Below are positions 1 through 6,123 of a stretch of 13,320 nucleotides of DNA, piece after piece. The DNA comes from Oscillospiraceae bacterium (GTDB taxonomy: Bacteria; Bacillota_A; Clostridia; Oscillospirales; Oscillospiraceae). Location of the stretch: contig JAFOBK010000209.1 of assembly GCA_017381835.1 (NCBI GenBank), positions 1 through 13,320 on the forward strand. The letters run 5' to 3'. Every line of letters begins with the position of its first letter. The first letter of the stretch is position 1. The position numbers were made by a program, and so were the translations under genes. The notes beneath the pieces were generated by a model that saw only the letters and a program-made list of their open reading frames with translations, searched no databases and was not told the DNA's origin.

Positions 1-812
1 AGCTGTTCATCCAGCGTTTCTCCGCCAACAAGGCCAAGGCCAAGCAGGCTACCGCAAGACGTAAGCTGCTGGATAAGCTGACTGTCGAAGAAATGCCCTG
101 CTCCACCCGCCGCTATCCCTTTGTCGGCTTCCAGCCTGAGCGTGAACTGGGCAAGGACATTCTGACCGTTAAGGATGTTTCCGTCACCGTGGACGGCGTC
201 AAGCTGCTGGATAAGGTCTACTTCAGCGTTGGCAAGAATGATAAGATCGCATTCGTCGGTGAAAACGAGCTGGCGCAGACCGCTCTGTTCCAGATCCTCA
301 TGGGCGAGCTGGAGCCCGATGAAGGCTCCATCAAGTGGGGCATCTCCACTTCCCGCAGCTACCTGCCCAAGGATAACTCCAAGTACTTTGAAGGCAACAA
401 GGAAGAGCTGGTGGATTGGCTCCGTCAGTACTCTGTGAAGAAGGACGATGTGTACCTGCGCGGCTTCCTGGGCAGAATGCTGTTCTCCGGCGATGACGCT
501 TTCAAGAGCGTGGAAGTTCTGTCCGGTGGTGAGAAGGTTCGCTGCATGCTCTCCAAGATGATGCTGAGCGGCGCTAACGTTGTGCTGCTGGACCAGCCCA
601 CCAACCATCTGGACATGGAATCCATTCAGGCTGTCAACAAGGGTCTGGAAGCATTCCCCGGCGTTGTCCTGCTTGCCTCCCACGACCACGAGATGCTGGA
701 CTCCGTTTGTAACCGTGTTATTGCCTTCCAGCCCGACGGCACCATCATCGACCGCTACGGCACCTACGATGAGTACCTGTTCTGGATGAGCCAGCAGAAG
801 GAGAAGAACTAA
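1..812 (+). CDS. ABC-F family ATPase, C-terminal part (5' end outside window)
   Basis: The frame is open from base 3, so the gene begins before the window; the first internal ATG (93) is not the real start. Visible are the end of the inter-domain linker (ending near RRYPFVGF) and a complete second nucleotide-binding domain. Its motifs in order are a Walker A position GENELAQT (258-281), signature LSGGE (519-533), Walker B LLDQPTNHLD (about 585-614) and the switch histidine in ASHD (681-683). The LSGGE...PTNHLD pair and the linker are typical of ABC-F proteins, which act on the ribosome and are not transporters; the sequence most resembles the YkpA/YbiT type. This domain lacks the Walker A lysine (Gln instead) and the glutamate after the Walker B aspartate (Gln instead), so it is probably hydrolysis-deficient. 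The stop TAA shares one base with the argS ATG, which suggests translational coupling. Whether it acts in translation quality control or antibiotic protection cannot be told. Confidence 0.93.
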   Translation, partial: LFIQRFSANKAKAKQATARRKLLDKLTVEEMPCSTRRYPFVGFQPERELGKDILTVKDVSVTVDGVKLLDKVYFSVGKNDKIAFVGENELAQTALFQILMGELEPDEGSIKWGISTSRSYLPKDNSKYFEGNKEELVDWLRQYSVKKDDVYLRGFLGRMLFSGDDAFKSVEVLSGGEKVRCMLSKMMLSGANVVLLDQPTNHLDMESIQAVNKGLEAFPGVVLLASHDHEMLDSVCNRVIAFQPDGTIIDRYGTYDEYLFWMSQQKEKN

Positions 813-2563
813 TGGAAAAGATTCTCGATATTATCACTGCCAAAATGCAGAAAGCATTTGAAGAAGCCGGTTATGAGGCTTCCTTCGGCCGGGTCACCGT
901 TTCCAACCGTCCCGACCTGTGCGAATACCAGTGCAACGGCGCCCTGGCTGCCGCAAAGACCTACAAGTGCGCTCCCATTCAGATCGCCAAGGCTGTTGCT
1001 GAGAAGCTGGACGCTGCCGACTTCTCTATGATCGACGCTGTCATGCCCGGCTTCATCAATCTGAAGCTGTCTGACGCTTTCCTGCAGAACTATCTGGAGC
1101 AAATGCGTACTTCCGACGCCTTCGGTGTCAACAAGACCGGCACCGGCAAGACCATTGTGGTGGACTACGGCGGCCCCAACGTTGCCAAGCCCCTGCATAT
1201 CGGCCACCTGCGCTCTGCCATCATCGGAGAGAGCATCAAGCGCCTGTACAAGTTCTTCGGCTACAACACCATCGGCGACATTCACCTGGGCGACTGGGGT
1301 CTGCAGATGGGTCTGATCATCACCGAGCTGCAGGAGCGCAAGCCCGATCTGTGCTACTTTGATCCCGACTACACCGGCGAATATCCCGAGGAAGCACCCT
1401 TCACCCTGGCTGAGCTGGAAGAGATCTATCCCGCTGCTTCCGCTAAGAAGAAGGAAGACGAAGCCTTTGCAGACCGCGCCCACACCGCTACCTTCGAGCT
1501 GCAGTCCGGTCGCCGCGGTTACCGCGCTATCTGGCAGCACATCATGAAGATGTCCGTTGCCGACATGACCCGCATCTACGACAACCTGGATGTCCACTTT
1601 GAGGCATGGCTGGGTGAAAGCGACGCCGATCCCTTCATCCCCGCTATGGTTGAGGATTTCAAGGCAAGAGGCATTGCTGTGCAGAGCGAAGGCGCATGGG
1701 TCATTCCCGTGGCAGAGGAGTCCGATAAGAAGGAAGTGCCTCCCTGCATTCTGGTGAAGTCCGACGGCTCCGCTATCTACGCTACCACCGACCTTGCTAC
1801 CATGATCCAGCGTATGCAGGACTTCAAGCCCGACGAGATGTTCTACATCACCGACGGCCGTCAGTCCCTGCACTTTGAGCAGGTCTTCCGTGCAGCCCGT
1901 AAGGGCGGCATTGTTCCCGCTGACTTTCCCCTGACCCACCTGGGCTTCGGCACCATGAACGGCAAGGACGGCAAGCCCTTCAAGACCCGTGACGGCGGCG
2001 TTATGCGTCTGGAGCAGCTGATCAGCGATATGACCGAGTTCGTCCGGGCAAAGGTCGTGGAGAACAAGATCGTTGCTGACGAGGAAGTGGATGCTACTAC
2101 CGCAAAGATCGCCCTGGCAGCGCTGAAGTACGGCGACCTTTCCAACCAGCCCACCAAGAACTATATCTTCGACATGGACAAGTTTGCCGCATTCGAAGGC
2201 AACACCGGTCCTTACATTCTCTACACCATCGTCCGTGTCAAGTCCATCCTGGCAAAGTACGGCGCTTGGGAGAACCTCTCCATCGCCCCCGCCGCAAATG
2301 CATCTGCAAAGGATCTGATGCTGGCCATCACCAAGTTCGGCCCCACCATGGAAGCTGCTCTGAAGGCTGCCGCTCCCAACATGGTCTGCGCTTACATTTA
2401 CGAGCTGGCCGGCTGCGTCAACAAGTTCTATCATGAGACCCGCATCCTCACCGAGGAGGATGAGACCCTCAAGGCAGGCTACATCGCCCTGATCGGCCTT
2501 GCCAAGAACATCCTGGAGACCTGCATTGATATCTTAGGTTTTACTGCACCTGATAAGATGTAA
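812..2563 (+). CDS. argS: arginyl-tRNA synthetase (class I)
   Basis: This cytoplasmic enzyme charges tRNA-Arg with arginine at the expense of ATP. The 583-residue length is normal for bacterial ArgRS. An N-terminal additional domain (about residues 1-100) is followed by the class I catalytic core. That core has the DYGGPNVAKPLHIGHLRS block, with HIGH at residues 129-132, and a KMSK-equivalent loop GKPFKTRDGG (Lys near 391). The NTGPYILYT stretch leads into a DALR-type anticodon-binding domain ending GFTAPDKM. The ATG at 812 overlaps the stop of the ABC-F gene in TAATG. An AAGGAG site (798-803) lies 8 bases upstream inside that gene, so argS is probably the second gene of the transcript. Codon use is strongly biased to C- and G-ending codons, as expected for a highly expressed gene. 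A structured repeat ending in a hairpin plus T-tract follows the stop. Confidence 0.98.
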   Translation: MEKILDIITAKMQKAFEEAGYEASFGRVTVSNRPDLCEYQCNGALAAAKTYKCAPIQIAKAVAEKLDAADFSMIDAVMPGFINLKLSDAFLQNYLEQMRTSDAFGVNKTGTGKTIVVDYGGPNVAKPLHIGHLRSAIIGESIKRLYKFFGYNTIGDIHLGDWGLQMGLIITELQERKPDLCYFDPDYTGEYPEEAPFTLAELEEIYPAASAKKKEDEAFADRAHTATFELQSGRRGYRAIWQHIMKMSVADMTRIYDNLDVHFEAWLGESDADPFIPAMVEDFKARGIAVQSEGAWVIPVAEESDKKEVPPCILVKSDGSAIYATTDLATMIQRMQDFKPDEMFYITDGRQSLHFEQVFRAARKGGIVPADFPLTHLGFGTMNGKDGKPFKTRDGGVMRLEQLISDMTEFVRAKVVENKIVADEEVDATTAKIALAALKYGDLSNQPTKNYIFDMDKFAAFEGNTGPYILYTIVRVKSILAKYGAWENLSIAPAANASAKDLMLAITKFGPTMEAALKAAAPNMVCAYIYELAGCVNKFYHETRILTEEDETLKAGYIALIGLAKNILETCIDILGFTAPDKM

Positions 2564-2568
2564 CCGCC

Positions 2569-2695
2569 AAAAGGCCCCCTTGTGCAAAGGGGGCTGGCAA
2601 AAATCTTTGATTTTTGACTGGGGGATTGTCCATTTTATCAATCCCTCCGTCTCCGCTTTGCGGAGCCACCTCCCTTTACACAAGGGAGGCTTTTT
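2569..2695. repeat. five-hairpin palindromic repeat, copy 1
   Basis: This non-coding element fills most of the argS to radical SAM gap. Five local hairpins follow one another: A 2574-2594 (GCCCCCTT/AAGGGGGC), B 2598-2616 (CAAAAATC/GATTTTTG), C 2622-2645 (GGGATTG/CAATCCC), D 2651-2665 (CTCCGC/GCGGAG) and E 2669-2689 (CCTCCCTT/AAGGGAGG). Segments A and E are also inverted copies of each other, so the element has terminal inverted repeats that are themselves palindromic, as in a MITE or REP-like element. A second copy with the same five hairpins lies at 3580-3690. The right end runs into TTTTT and should terminate argS transcription. No coding capacity is visible. Confidence 0.85.
2669..2695 (+). 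terminator. intrinsic terminator downstream of argS (right arm of repeat copy 1)
   Basis: An 8-bp stem CCTCCCTT/AAGGGAGG has a 5-base loop and is followed by C and five T's (2691-2695). It is the terminal hairpin of the repeat that follows argS and would end the ABC-F-argS transcript before the radical SAM gene. Its sequence is nearly the same as the trxA terminator at 4487-4517. Confidence 0.75.
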
Positions 2696-2716
2696 CTTTG
2701 CTTTTCCATCACATTG

Positions 2717-2725
2717 TGTTATACT
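2717..2725 (+). promoter_or_regulatory. extended -10 promoter for the radical SAM gene
   Basis: A TG-n-TATACT extended -10 element lies 20 bases before the start codon. It begins only 22 bases after the T-tract of the preceding terminator. The -35 region is poor (TTGCTT at 2698-2703, spacing 16), which fits an extended -10 promoter. The predicted leader is very short. Confidence 0.5.
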
Positions 2726-2745
2726 GAAGAAAAGGAGGTGAACCC

Positions 2746-3579
2746 ATGCGTTTTCGGAAAGTATATTTGGAAATTTCCAACATCTGCAATTTAAGCTGCC
2801 GGTTTTGCCCCGGCACCAAGCGGCCTAAAAAGGCCATGACAGCAGAGGAATTATCCGCTCTGCTGCCGAAAATCCGTCCCTATACGGATTTCTTATACTT
2901 CCACCTCATGGGCGAACCTTTGCTTCACAAGGATTTGGAGCGTTTTTTGGCGCTTGCCGGCGACCATGGATTCAAAGTGATCCTCACCACCAACGGCACG
3001 CTGTTAAAAAAGCAGCAGGAGATGCTGCTGCGCTCCCCTGCCCTTCACAAGATCAATATTTCCCTTCATGCTTTCGAGGCCAACGATCTTTCTGTGCCTT
3101 TTGAAGAATACCTTCATGATTGCTTTGCTTTTGGTAACGCTTCCGCCGGACAGAAGCTGGTGGTCTACCGGCTTTGGAACAACGGCGGCGAAGACACCCA
3201 AAACAAAGAAATTCTCGACACCATGGAAAGGTTTTTCCCCGAGGAATGGGTCAAGGAGCGGCTTGGCACGAGAATTGCCCACCGCACCTACTTAGAATAC
3301 GGCGATAAATTCGACTGGCCGGATCTTGCCGCCCCCGAGGGCAGCCAAAAGGTCTTCTGCTACGGTCTGCGGGATCAGCTGGGTGTCCTCTGCGACGGCA
3401 CCGTTGTCCCCTGCTGCTTAGACCATGACGGCGACCTGGCGCTGGGTAATCTGCTTCATCAGGACATGGAAGAAATCCTGGCATCTCCCCGGGCAAAGGC
3501 CATTTACGAAGGCTTCTCCCATCGGGAGGCCGCTGAAGAACTCTGCCGCAAATGCGGCTACGCCCGCAGATTTAGCTAA
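2746..3579 (+). CDS. radical SAM/SPASM domain protein of unknown substrate
   Basis: The 277-residue protein begins with the radical SAM cluster motif CNLSCRFC, with Cys 14, 18 and 21 as ligands of the SAM-binding [4Fe-4S] cluster. A GEPL motif follows (HLMGEPLLH), and the core is a partial TIM barrel. The C-terminal part looks like a SPASM/twitch auxiliary-cluster domain: Cys 205, Cys 216, VVPCC at 221-224, the conserved GN of ALGNL, then CRKC at 267-270. Such proteins do radical chemistry on peptides, cofactors or RNA; the substrate here is not visible. The ATG has a perfect AAAGGAGGTGA ribosome binding site, about 5 bases from start codon. The gene stands alone between two copies of the same repeat and has no recognisable small precursor-peptide gene beside it, so a peptide-maturase role is unsupported. 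It uses more T- and A-ending codons than argS. Confidence 0.9.
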   Translation: MRFRKVYLEISNICNLSCRFCPGTKRPKKAMTAEELSALLPKIRPYTDFLYFHLMGEPLLHKDLERFLALAGDHGFKVILTTNGTLLKKQQEMLLRSPALHKINISLHAFEANDLSVPFEEYLHDCFAFGNASAGQKLVVYRLWNNGGEDTQNKEILDTMERFFPEEWVKERLGTRIAHRTYLEYGDKFDWPDLAAPEGSQKVFCYGLRDQLGVLCDGTVVPCCLDHDGDLALGNLLHQDMEEILASPRAKAIYEGFSHREAAEELCRKCGYARRFS

Positions 3580-3603
3580 AAAGGCTCCCCTTGTCAGGGG
3601 AGC
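3580..3603 (-). terminator. leftward terminator (left arm of repeat copy 2)
   Basis: Read on the minus strand, the stem GCTCCCCT/AGGGGAGC (loop TGTC) is followed by C and a run of T's (the A-tract at 3578-3582 on the plus strand). It would end transcripts of the cysteine-rich gene that read leftwards through the repeat. Confidence 0.65.
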
Positions 3604-3690
3604 TGTCAAAAATCTCTGATTTTTGACTGGGGGGTAGTTCTCTCCCCCAGTCTGCTTCGCAGCCAGCCCCCTCATCAGAGGGGGCCTTTT
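3580..3690. repeat. five-hairpin palindromic repeat, copy 2
   Basis: This copy has the same order of five hairpins as the one at 2569-2695: A 3584-3603 (GCTCCCCT/AGGGGAGC), B 3606-3626 (TCAAAAATC/GATTTTTGA), C 3627-3650 (CTGGGGG/CCCCCAG), D 3652-3662 (CTGC/GCAG) and E 3666-3685 (GCCCCCTC/GAGGGGGC). The B core is almost unchanged between copies, while the stems of A, C, D and E differ but stay paired. The element fills the gap between the convergent radical SAM and Cys-rich genes, directly after the radical SAM stop codon. Confidence 0.85.
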
Positions 3691-3693
3691 CTT
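3666..3693 (+). terminator. rightward terminator of the radical SAM gene (right arm of repeat copy 2)
   Basis: A strong 8-bp stem GCCCCCTC/GAGGGGGC with an ATCA loop is followed by CTTTTCTT. It would terminate the radical SAM transcript. With the left arm, the repeat works as a bidirectional terminator between convergent genes. Confidence 0.7.
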
Positions 3694-4066
3694 ATTCCTC
3701 AATTCCCTGCACTTCCAGTAGTTCCAGCACCTGCTGGCCTCTTGCGGTCAGCGCAATGCTGCCGTGCACGGGATATCCTTTGTAAGCGCTCATATCCGCA
3801 CCGGGCAGCGGATCATAGGTAATATCGATGAGCATCTTTTTCTCAAGGCACTGAATCACCAGGCTCATGATTTCCTTTTCACTTTCTCCGTTTTCCAGGT
3901 ACACCGGAATCATATCGCTCATTTTTCTTGCCACCGGCAAAAAGGAATACTGCCCCAGCTCCCGCAGGAAGCGAATCTCCTCCATGGTCAGTTCCAGACC
4001 CTGACCGCAGCCGCCGCAGGTGCTGCACTTTTCACAGCTTCCACTGCAATTGCCACAATTTCCCAT
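3692..4066 (-). CDS. small cysteine-rich protein with a probable winged-helix domain
   Basis: The reading frame could extend to a TTG at 4105. I place the start at the ATG at 4066 because AAAGGA lies 7 bases upstream and the extra N-terminal residues look like non-coding sequence. The 124-residue product starts MGNCGNCSGSCEKCSTCGGC. Its six cysteines (4, 7, 11, 14, 17, 20) are spaced CX2CX3CX2CX2CX2C, a pattern suited to binding an Fe-S cluster or zinc. From about residue 23 the sequence is helical and ends in a wing-like segment plus a helix (ALTARGQQVLELLE), as in winged-helix DNA-binding domains. I do not recognise the family by name. The gene is divergent from trxA, sharing a 78-base gap, so it may be a metal- or redox-responsive regulator; that role is inferred. 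Its 3' end converges on the radical SAM gene. Confidence 0.75.
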   Translation of the reverse strand: MGNCGNCSGSCEKCSTCGGCGQGLELTMEEIRFLRELGQYSFLPVARKMSDMIPVYLENGESEKEIMSLVIQCLEKKMLIDITYDPLPGADMSAYKGYPVHGSIALTARGQQVLELLEVQGIEE

Positions 4067-4084
4067 CTTCCCATCCTTTCCACA

Positions 4085-4113
4085 TTGCAAGAATCCCCTT
4101 AACAAGGTATAAT
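4085..4113 (+). promoter_or_regulatory. sigma-A promoter of trxA
   Basis: A -35 box TTGCAA (4085-4090) and a perfect -10 box TATAAT (4108-4113) are separated by 17 bases, about 30 bases before the trxA start. A second TATAAT (4119-4124) has no good -35. The divergent promoter of the cysteine-rich gene must lie in the same 78-base gap, but I cannot place it with confidence. Confidence 0.7.
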
Positions 4114-4144
4114 ACTACTATAATCTCACAAAGGAGTGTACTTT

Positions 4145-4453
4145 ATGTCTATTATCCATATTACCGCAGAAAATTACGAAGCGCAAGTACTGAATGCAGA
4201 AGGCAAGGTTCTGCTGGACTTTTGGGCTCCCTGGTGCGGCCCCTGCCGTATGATCGCCCCCTTCCTGGAGGAGATCGCAGCCGAGGACGAGTCCGTCACC
4301 ATCGGCAAGATCAATGTGGACGAGGAAATGGCTCTGGCTGCCCAGTTCGGCATCGTCAGCATTCCCACCCTGGTTGTGATGGAAGGCGGCAAGGCTGTCC
4401 AGACCGCCGTGGGCTACCGTCCCAAGGCTGACATTCTGAAACTGCTGAAATAA
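4145..4453 (+). CDS. trxA: thioredoxin
   Basis: This 102-residue cytoplasmic protein is a thiol-disulfide reductant normally recycled by thioredoxin reductase. The active site WCGPC is at residues 30-34 within the FWAPWCGPC block. The cis-proline loop SIPTLVV is at 72-78 (Pro 74), and the strand/helix ending GYRPKADILKLL is standard. Length is normal for a single-domain thioredoxin. An in-frame GTG lies at 4136, but AAGGAG at 4131-4136 stands 8 bases before the ATG at 4145, so the ATG is chosen. The gene has its own promoter, is divergent from the cysteine-rich gene, and ends 33 bases before a hairpin terminator shared with the convergent DUF362 gene. No thioredoxin reductase gene is visible here. 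Confidence 0.97.
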   Translation: MSIIHITAENYEAQVLNAEGKVLLDFWAPWCGPCRMIAPFLEEIAAEDESVTIGKINVDEEMALAAQFGIVSIPTLVVMEGGKAVQTAVGYRPKADILKLLK

Positions 4454-4486
4454 GGCCGCATCGGCACCCCCGGCAGGGATATAAAT

Positions 4487-4517
4487 AAAGCCTCCCCTTA
4501 CACAGGGGAGGCTTTTT
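4487..4517. terminator. bidirectional intrinsic terminator between trxA and the DUF362 gene
   Basis: The 11-bp stem AAAGCCTCCCC/GGGGAGGCTTT has a 7-base loop TTACACA. It ends in TTTTT on the plus strand, and its own A-rich left side gives a short T-tract on the minus strand. Convergent trxA and DUF362 transcripts can both stop here. The core matches the right-hand hairpin of repeat copy 1 (2669-2695), with one stem pair changed from T-A to C-G. Confidence 0.85.
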
Positions 4518-4525
4518 ATATTGTA

Positions 4526-5389
4526 TTACACTTCGATCAGCTCGTACTCACGGCTGCCGATGCCATGCTCAGCAGCGATCTCGATGGTGTGAATACCATG
4601 ACGGCTCTCGATACGCTCCAGCAGGTGGGGCTTACCGGGGTCGGTGCAGGCGTAAACCAGATCTACGCAAGCCTGGTCGATAGCTACGGGGTCTTCACTG
4701 ATCAGAATGCCGATATCCGCAATGCAGGGATCCTCTGCCACATCGCAGCAGTCGCAGTCAACGCTCATGTTCTTCATAACATTGATGTAGACAGCGTTGC
4801 CCTTGAAGAACTCAACAACAGAAGAAGCAGCGTCAGCCATGGACTCCAGGAAGGAATCCTGATCACGATCCCAGAAGTGAGCGGGATCGCCAACACCGTG
4901 GATGTAGCCCTTGCCGTAAGAGGATGCAAAGCCGATAGACAGCTGCTTCAGCGCACCGCCGAAACCGCCCATGGGGTGGCCCTTGAAGTGGCTGAGGATC
5001 AGGGTGGAATCGTAGTTGACAATGTCCTTACCAACAAAGTTCTTCTGAATCTTCTTGCCGTTGGGGATAGCCAGTTCCAGGTCAGGACCCTGGGCATCCA
5101 GCAGGTCAACGGGGTACATGTCGCTCCAGCCGTGATACTTCAGCAGCTGCATATGACGCTCGGTGGTGTTACGGGTGCCTTCGTATGCGGTGTTGCACTC
5201 AACAATGGTGCCGCCAACATGATCGAAAATGGGCTTCCAGAAGTCGGGACGCAGGAAGTTCTGATTGCCCTTCTCGCCGGAATGAACCTTGACAGCGATA
5301 TTGCCGGTCAGCTCCTTACCCAGCAGCTTGTACAGACGCAGAACTGCTTCGGGGGTGATTTCTCTGGTAAAATAAACTTTGGATTTCAT
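4526..5389 (-). CDS. DUF362 domain-containing protein
   Basis: The frame extends to a TTG at 5410, but the ATG at 5389 (MKSKVYFTRE) with an upstream AAAGGCGGA site is the likelier start, giving 287 residues. The sequence reads as a DUF362 protein: an N-terminal AVKVHSGEKGNQNFLRP segment, a central SHFKGHPMGGFGGALKQLSIGFAS block, and a C-terminal ISEDPVAIDQACVDL motif. Just before that motif is a cysteine cluster, CDCCDVAEDPC, that could bind metal. No ferredoxin-like CX2CX2CX3C motif is present, although some DUF362 proteins carry one. The biochemical function of the family is not established to my knowledge. The gene has its own promoter, is divergent from the TspO gene, and converges on trxA. 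Codon use is strongly biased like argS, so it may be well expressed. Confidence 0.88.
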   Translation of the reverse strand: MKSKVYFTREITPEAVLRLYKLLGKELTGNIAVKVHSGEKGNQNFLRPDFWKPIFDHVGGTIVECNTAYEGTRNTTERHMQLLKYHGWSDMYPVDLLDAQGPDLELAIPNGKKIQKNFVGKDIVNYDSTLILSHFKGHPMGGFGGALKQLSIGFASSYGKGYIHGVGDPAHFWDRDQDSFLESMADAASSVVEFFKGNAVYINVMKNMSVDCDCCDVAEDPCIADIGILISEDPVAIDQACVDLVYACTDPGKPHLLERIESRHGIHTIEIAAEHGIGSREYELIEV

Positions 5390-5427
5390 AAGGTGGAATC
5401 CGCCTTTCAATTAGTTTTCTACTTTGC

Positions 5428-5456
5428 ATTATATCTATAAAATCCCAAATGCGCAA
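5428..5456 (-). promoter_or_regulatory. promoter of the DUF362 gene
   Basis: On the minus strand a perfect TATAAT (plus-strand 5428-5433) lies 17 bases from a weak -35 TTGCGC (plus-strand 5451-5456). It is about 38 bases upstream of the DUF362 ATG. A matching promoter for the divergent TspO gene is not clear in 5390-5516. Confidence 0.55.
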
Positions 5457-5516
5457 CTGCTATTTCGATGGATAATCCCTCAACTTTTCTTTAAAGTAGC
5501 TGCAGGAGGGATGCAA

Positions 5517-5984
5517 ATGCAAATTCACTGGAAGAAACTGATCATCGCCCTGGCTCTACCCCTGGCCGTAGGTGGTCTTAGCACCTTGCTCAGCGGCGGC
5601 ACGGACACCTACGCAGCACTCAATCAGCCGCCCCTTTCCCCGCCGGGTTTTATTTTTCCCATTGTGTGGACCCTTCTTTATCTTCTGATGGGATACGCGT
5701 CCTACCGGGTCTATGATTCCGGCGCTCCCCGGGCCGCCAAAAAGCAGGCGCTGACCTTCTACGGCATCCAGCTTTTTCTGAATTTCCTATGGCCCCTTGT
5801 TTTCTTCGGCCTGCAGTGGTACTGGGTGGCCTTCGCTGTGCTGGTACTGCTTTGGGTATTCATTTATCTGACCATGTACGCATTCGGCCAGACTGACGAT
5901 ACCGCAGAAAACCTGCTGATCCCCTATCTGCTTTGGGTCACCTTTGCAGGATATCTGAACTTAGGCGTTGCCTTGTTAAACTGA
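5517..5984 (+). CDS. TspO/MBR family membrane protein (tryptophan-rich sensory protein)
   Basis: Two ATGs lie at 5511 and 5517. AGGAGG (5504-5509) is 1 base from the first and 7 from the second, so 5517 is chosen, giving 155 residues, the usual size for the family. Five hydrophobic helices fit TspO: about residues 7-25, 45-65, 79-99, 102-122 and 133-154. Family motifs are NQPPLSPPGFIFPIVWTLLY (36-55), the QLFLNFLWPLVFF segment (85-97) and LLWVTFAGYLN (138-148). TspO proteins bind porphyrins and related ligands and are linked to tetrapyrrole and stress responses; the bacterial role is still debated. No tetrapyrrole gene is nearby. The 3' end converges on the MgtC-family gene across a palindromic repeat. 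Confidence 0.93.
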   Translation: MQIHWKKLIIALALPLAVGGLSTLLSGGTDTYAALNQPPLSPPGFIFPIVWTLLYLLMGYASYRVYDSGAPRAAKKQALTFYGIQLFLNFLWPLVFFGLQWYWVAFAVLVLLWVFIYLTMYAFGQTDDTAENLLIPYLLWVTFAGYLNLGVALLN

Positions 5985-5995
5985 CTAACCACGCT

Positions 5996-6090
5996 GTAGG
6001 GGAGGGTCTTGACCCTCCCGCACCCTTACAGTTTAGAACGCACATCGTCTAAAAGCAAAAAGTTTAGGGAGGGTCAAGACCCTCCCCTAC
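5996..6090. repeat. palindromic-arm inverted repeat (GGGAGGGTC family), copy 1
   Basis: Two 24-base arms (5996-6019 and 6067-6090) are exact reverse complements. Each arm also contains a perfect 20-base palindrome, GGGAGGGTCTTGACCCTCCC or its complement. The 47-base spacer has no feature I recognise. The right arm runs into TTTTT (6091-6095), and on the minus strand the left hairpin is followed by a T-run a few bases on. It probably terminates both the TspO and MgtC transcripts, which converge here. A second copy is at 11568-11676. Confidence 0.9.
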
Positions 6091-6123
6091 TTTTTCATTT
6101 CAAAACACGCAAAGCCGCTGCGG

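Noticed and set aside
809..2434. A 541-codon open frame antisense to argS
   Set aside because: It lies wholly opposite a clear argS. Its protein is low in recognisable motifs, and it is open because argS avoids codons whose complement gives stops in that frame. No ribosome site or promoter supports it.
2569..3690. Repeated palindromes as a CRISPR array
   Set aside because: The units are not regularly spaced short direct repeats with unique spacers, and no cas gene is present. They are two distant inverted-repeat elements.
2564..3695. RiPP cluster around the radical SAM/SPASM gene
   Set aside because: No small precursor ORF with a ribosome site, no protease and no transporter occurs nearby; the flanks are repeats.
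4067..4105. TTG start at 4105 for the cysteine-rich gene
   Set aside because: The ATG at 4066 has an AAAGGA site at good spacing. The extra N-terminal residues are unlike the rest and would overlap the trxA -35 box.
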